Shown here piece by piece: positions 6,828 through 8,851 of a stretch of DNA of 8,851 nucleotides. The number at the start of each line of letters is the position of its first letter. Position 1 is the first letter of the stretch. The position numbers were made by a program, and so were the translations under genes. This stretch comes from Euryarchaeota archaeon UBA53. Its GTDB lineage: Archaea > Thermoplasmatota > Poseidoniia > Poseidoniales > Poseidoniaceae. The notes below the pieces were generated by a model. It was not told where the DNA came from and searched no databases. It was given only the letters and a program-made list of their open reading frames with translations. The stretch spans positions 1 through 8,851 of the forward strand of contig DAZU01000063.1 of assembly GCA_002507425.1 (NCBI GenBank). The letters are read 5' to 3'.

Positions 6828-6850
6828 TCTCACAGGAGGGCCATGTGAAA
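6828..6850. repeat. Inverted repeat in the leader of the small-protein/polB2 operon
   Basis: TCTCACA (6828-6834) and TGTGAAA (6844-6850) pair over 7 positions, one a G-U wobble in RNA, around a 9-nt loop. The core is TCACA/TGTGA. It lies 34 bp upstream of the chosen small-protein start, so it may be a leader hairpin or an operator. The short arms allow for chance. Confidence 0.3.
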
Positions 6851-6898
6851 GTAAAACTGAATCTTAGATAAGATACAGGATATCAAAGGTTTCATAAT

Positions 6899-6906
6899 CT
6901 TTTAAG
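6899..6906 (-). promoter_or_regulatory. Putative TATA box for the small-protein/polB2 operon
   Basis: On the minus strand this reads CTTAAAAG, the best TATA-like element between the operon and the upstream M28 gene. Initiation about 25 nt downstream would fall near 6877, leaving a leader of about 80 nt to the ATG at 6794. That leader contains the inverted repeat at 6828-6850. The assignment rests on composition and position only. Confidence 0.35.
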
Positions 6907-6960
6907 TCCAATTATAGTATGATAATGATGGTAATAACTGCACCACTAATCCATGAGTTG

Positions 6961-7018
6961 TTGAGAAAGAAAAGATGTTCTAAAGGTATTTGCAGACCTA
7001 TTAGAACAAGATACCTTT
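6961..7018 (-). terminator. Hairpin plus T-rich tract after the second M28 gene; probable terminator with an alternative stem
   Basis: GTTCTAA (6977-6983) pairs with TTAGAAC (7001-7007), and the stem continues inward with AGGT (6984-6987) and ACCT (6996-6999), giving 11 bp with one bulged A and an 8-nt loop. On the minus strand the hairpin is followed by a T-rich run (ATCTTTTCTTTCTC), as expected for termination of the M28 transcript ending at 7081. A competing stem, AAAGGTAT (6982-6989) with ATACCTTT (7011-7018), uses some of the same bases. The rest of the 247-bp intergenic region 6834-7080 shows no convincing gene. Confidence 0.5.
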
Positions 7019-7080
7019 GGGCAAAAATGGTCAGGTCAGAGGTGGATGATAAAACTCCTGTGATAGAGGGGTAATGTCTT

Positions 7081-8706
7081 TCAAAGTTCATTTGGAACTG
7101 GTGTCTGATCCATATGCAAGAAAGCATAGACTGCCCACCAGGTAACAATATCCCATGAATGGACAAGGTTGTTGATTCCAGTAGAATTATCTGTTCCCAT
7201 GTAATCTATCATCGTCTGCATCGTGTCGCATTCTCTGTGGTAACATGGGTATCCATCTACCAAACCATTCCACCCTAATGTCGCGACGCCGATATTTTGG
7301 AAGGATTGATGGTCACTTCTTGCAGTAGGCGACTCGTAAATTGCAACAGTGTCAACATATTCTACCCCCCAAAGTGGGCTTTCTCCACCTTCAAGCCAAG
7401 CTTCCCTTCCTCTTTCTATTTCATAACCTAAGTCGAGTGCATCAGCACCTATCCATTCTGCCAAATGATACATACCGGGTTGATCTATTTCCTCGCCCGT
7501 TCCATCAGGACCAAGATAAACAGACAACGCGTAGTCTCCGGGGAAATTAACACCTGCCATATCGAGATTTAGATAATTGCTTACAGTAACCCCATCTGGT
7601 AAGTCATTAGCAAACGATCTAGAGCCCCACAAGCCCTCTTCTTCAGATGACCATAAGCAGAAAACCATTGTTCTTCTTGCATCGAATTTTGCCAATACAC
7701 TAGCGGTGGTTAGAACCATGCTGGAGCCAGCAGCGTTGTCATAAGCGCCATGTCTTGTCCCATACCCTGGAATTCCAATTTCTGCGCCCGGAGTGTAAGC
7801 AATAGGTGGTGCGATGTCAAAGTGCGCTCCAAAGATTAACCACTCATCCGGGTATACCGAACCCTCTTTGTAGCCGCAGATATTTACTGACCATGCAGTG
7901 TTAGATTGGAACCTGTGCACTTCCACACTGTCTAATCCATAGCCTTGCATTACCCCTTCGAAATATGTCACAGCGTGCTCATAAGATGGGTTTGCATTTC
8001 CAACCCATCGGTCAAGATAACCTCTCGCTAGGTCCGGTCCACAACCTACAAACAGAGCTTCTGTGCACGGGGTATCGTCTGTAATGAATTCGACCCATTC
8101 ATACACATCACGCCCATTTACCCATCCATCACTAGCAGCAACACCGTCAGCATCGCTGAGGTCAGAGCGCTCGTTCCTGATTGTTTCTATATACTTGATT
8201 GAAACATCTCCACCACTATTATTCCCTGGAATTATCCAGCGCCATTCTCCTCCAGAATCTTGATTTTCAACAGCACTAATTGAGGATTCTCCATCGGTTG
8301 CGCCGCTAGCCCAAGAATCCCATGATACATCAGGCCCCCTGATTGGCCAATCCTCTCTACCATAATCGCTAATCAAAAACACAACGTCAGAATTCCTCGG
8401 AGGGAACAAAGCATTCATAGAGATAGAATCACCTTTCTTCAAATCAAACACAGTTCCATTTTGGGCCCTTAATGAACCCGGGTCTTGGATAAAATAGGGT
8501 ACAAAGACACTCATGTCTGCATCCGCTCTAAGCGTTATGACTACCCATTCCCCTGCGGGGATAGTAGAGGGATAAACGTTCAAACTATCTTGACTAAGTG
8601 AGCTTGACTCAACTTCTTCACCGAAACATCCAGATAACGGCGCTACAAACATGATTGTAACCATCAGAACCGCTCTTATGCCATCCACGCTCACCGGGAC
8701 CATCAT
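7081..8706 (-). CDS. Secreted M28 family zinc peptidase, lipoprotein (paralog 2)
   Basis: Second extracytoplasmic M28 metallopeptidase, clearly paralogous to the one at 1504-3282. The frame opens with GTG-ATG-ATG at 8709, 8706 and 8703; I use the ATG at 8706, with 8703 equally possible. Numbered from 8709, the signal peptide ends in lipobox LSGC with Cys28 as the lipidated residue. Metal and catalytic residues are His296 and Asp298 (GAHFD), Asp324 (AYDNAAG), Glu356-Glu357 (WSSEEEG), Asp383 (NLDMAG) and His467 (RSDH). CYHRECDT (489-496) gives the likely disulfide. The N-terminal region again has YGREDWPIR (116-124), and the segment TPC...VGCG...GYLDRW (213-235) precedes the peptidase core. It lacks the Gly/Asp-rich insert of paralog 1. 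A TATA box about 31 nt upstream suggests leaderless expression. Substrate specificity is not determinable. Confidence 0.92.
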   Translation of the reverse strand: MMVPVSVDGIRAVLMVTIMFVAPLSGCFGEEVESSSLSQDSLNVYPSTIPAGEWVVITLRADADMSVFVPYFIQDPGSLRAQNGTVFDLKKGDSISMNALFPPRNSDVVFLISDYGREDWPIRGPDVSWDSWASGATDGESSISAVENQDSGGEWRWIIPGNNSGGDVSIKYIETIRNERSDLSDADGVAASDGWVNGRDVYEWVEFITDDTPCTEALFVGCGPDLARGYLDRWVGNANPSYEHAVTYFEGVMQGYGLDSVEVHRFQSNTAWSVNICGYKEGSVYPDEWLIFGAHFDIAPPIAYTPGAEIGIPGYGTRHGAYDNAAGSSMVLTTASVLAKFDARRTMVFCLWSSEEEGLWGSRSFANDLPDGVTVSNYLNLDMAGVNFPGDYALSVYLGPDGTGEEIDQPGMYHLAEWIGADALDLGYEIERGREAWLEGGESPLWGVEYVDTVAIYESPTARSDHQSFQNIGVATLGWNGLVDGYPCYHRECDTMQTMIDYMGTDNSTGINNLVHSWDIVTWWAVYAFLHMDQTPVPNEL

Positions 8707-8732
8707 CACATTGTTGAATGATGCGGTTTCAA

Positions 8733-8741
8733 GTTTTTAAC
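8733..8741 (-). promoter_or_regulatory. Putative TATA box for the second M28 gene (leaderless)
   Basis: On the minus strand this reads GTTAAAAAC, centred about 31 nt from the ATG at 8706. Initiation 25 nt downstream would fall at about 8712, giving a leader of only a few bases. This favours a start at 8706 or 8703 and matches the absence of a Shine-Dalgarno. Confidence 0.5.
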
Positions 8742-8777
8742 ACTAAATTTTCTCTTTCCATGATGTTGAAGATAAGG

Positions 8778-8786
8778 TTATACATA
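8778..8786 (+). promoter_or_regulatory. Putative TATA box for the right-edge gene (leaderless)
   Basis: TTATACATA is centred 26 nt before the ATG at 8808, the classic archaeal spacing for a leaderless transcript. With the minus-strand box at 8733-8741 it makes a divergent promoter pair between the second M28 gene and the right-edge gene. Confidence 0.45.
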
Positions 8787-8807
8787 GAACTGTGGCCGGT
8801 TTTCACA

Positions 8808-8851
8808 ATGGCAACTGTTCGTCTTGACCAAAAATCGCGAGCAATTGTTCG
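8808..8851 (+). CDS. Probable start of a gene cut by the right edge
   Basis: An ATG at 8808-8810 opens a frame of 14 complete codons (MATVRLDQKSRAIV) to the window end. Support is the well-placed TATA element, with the start about 26 nt downstream. The peptide is too short to assign. A minus-strand frame entering from the right edge is also open until about 8730, but its translation looks unlike a protein and it would overlap both promoters, so I prefer the plus-strand gene. Confidence 0.4.
   Translation, partial: MATVRLDQKSRAIV

Noticed and set aside
6795..6833. Longer N-terminus of the small protein from the GTG at 6833
   Set aside because: The extra 13 residues precede the likely conserved MGRTVP start and would translate the leader repeat. 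No Shine-Dalgarno supports the GTG.
6834..6869. Plus-strand AGGAGG followed by ATG-TGA and an overlapping 8-codon GTG frame
   Set aside because: The ribosome-site match is good, but the ATG is followed at once by a stop and the GTG frame encodes only eight residues. It is more simply explained as part of the inverted repeat on the operon leader.
6912..7166. 84-residue minus-strand open frame reaching into the intergenic region
   Set aside because: It begins out of frame inside the 3' end of the second M28 gene and runs through the hairpin/terminator. It has no start signal and an unstructured hydrophobic tail.
1..8851. CRISPR array, insertion sequence, integrase, toxin-antitoxin or phage genes
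   Set aside because: No repeated spacer units, no transposase or integrase motifs and no terminal inverted repeats were seen in any reading of the window.

Overview
The window looks like chromosomal DNA from an uncultivated archaeon, most likely a marine Euryarchaeota/Thermoplasmatota lineage such as Marine Group II (Poseidoniales). This is an inference. It rests on an archaeal-type divergent family-B DNA polymerase, an archaeal RecA/RadB-like ATPase, TATA elements placed about 25 nt before start codons (leaderless genes), short lipoprotein signals ending in a GCFGEE motif, and two large secreted M28 peptidases of the kind expected in a protein-degrading marine heterotroph. No rRNA, complete tRNA, CRISPR array, insertion sequence or integrase was seen.

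Layout from left to right: (1) 1-460, minus strand, 5' part of an unrecognised HTH-like, charged protein that runs off the left edge. (2) 574-1503, plus strand, an M50 (site-2-protease-like) membrane metalloprotease, divergent from gene 1 across a 113-bp promoter region. (3) 1504-3282, minus strand, an M28 zinc aminopeptidase-like lipoprotein whose stop codon directly abuts that of the M50 gene. (4) 3415-4146, plus strand, a degenerate RecA/RadB-like ATPase. (5) 4087-6537, minus strand, a divergent family-B DNA polymerase of the archaeal PolB2 type; its 3' end overlaps the RecA-like gene tail to tail by 60 bp. (6) 6534-6794, minus strand, a small GRTVP-type protein gene whose stop overlaps the polymerase GTG start by 4 nt. 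(7) 6834-7080, an intergenic region with a strong hairpin/terminator and the probable operon promoter. (8) 7081-8706, minus strand, a second M28 lipoprotein paralogous to gene 3. (9) 8808-8851, plus strand, the first codons of a probable leaderless gene cut by the window edge.

The most interesting part is the central cassette, 3382-6910: PolB2, its small coupled upstream partner and a RecA-fold protein that has lost key ATPase residues. The polymerase keeps the two metal-binding aspartates but shows altered motifs B and C and no recognisable exonuclease motifs, which suits a non-proofreading translesion or repair polymerase. An inactivated RecA-like partner plus a divergent polymerase resembles, by analogy only, the bacterial ImuA-ImuB-DnaE2 mutasome. 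The cassette lies between two anciently diverged M28 lipoprotein paralogs that share an N-terminal domain I cannot assign to a family.
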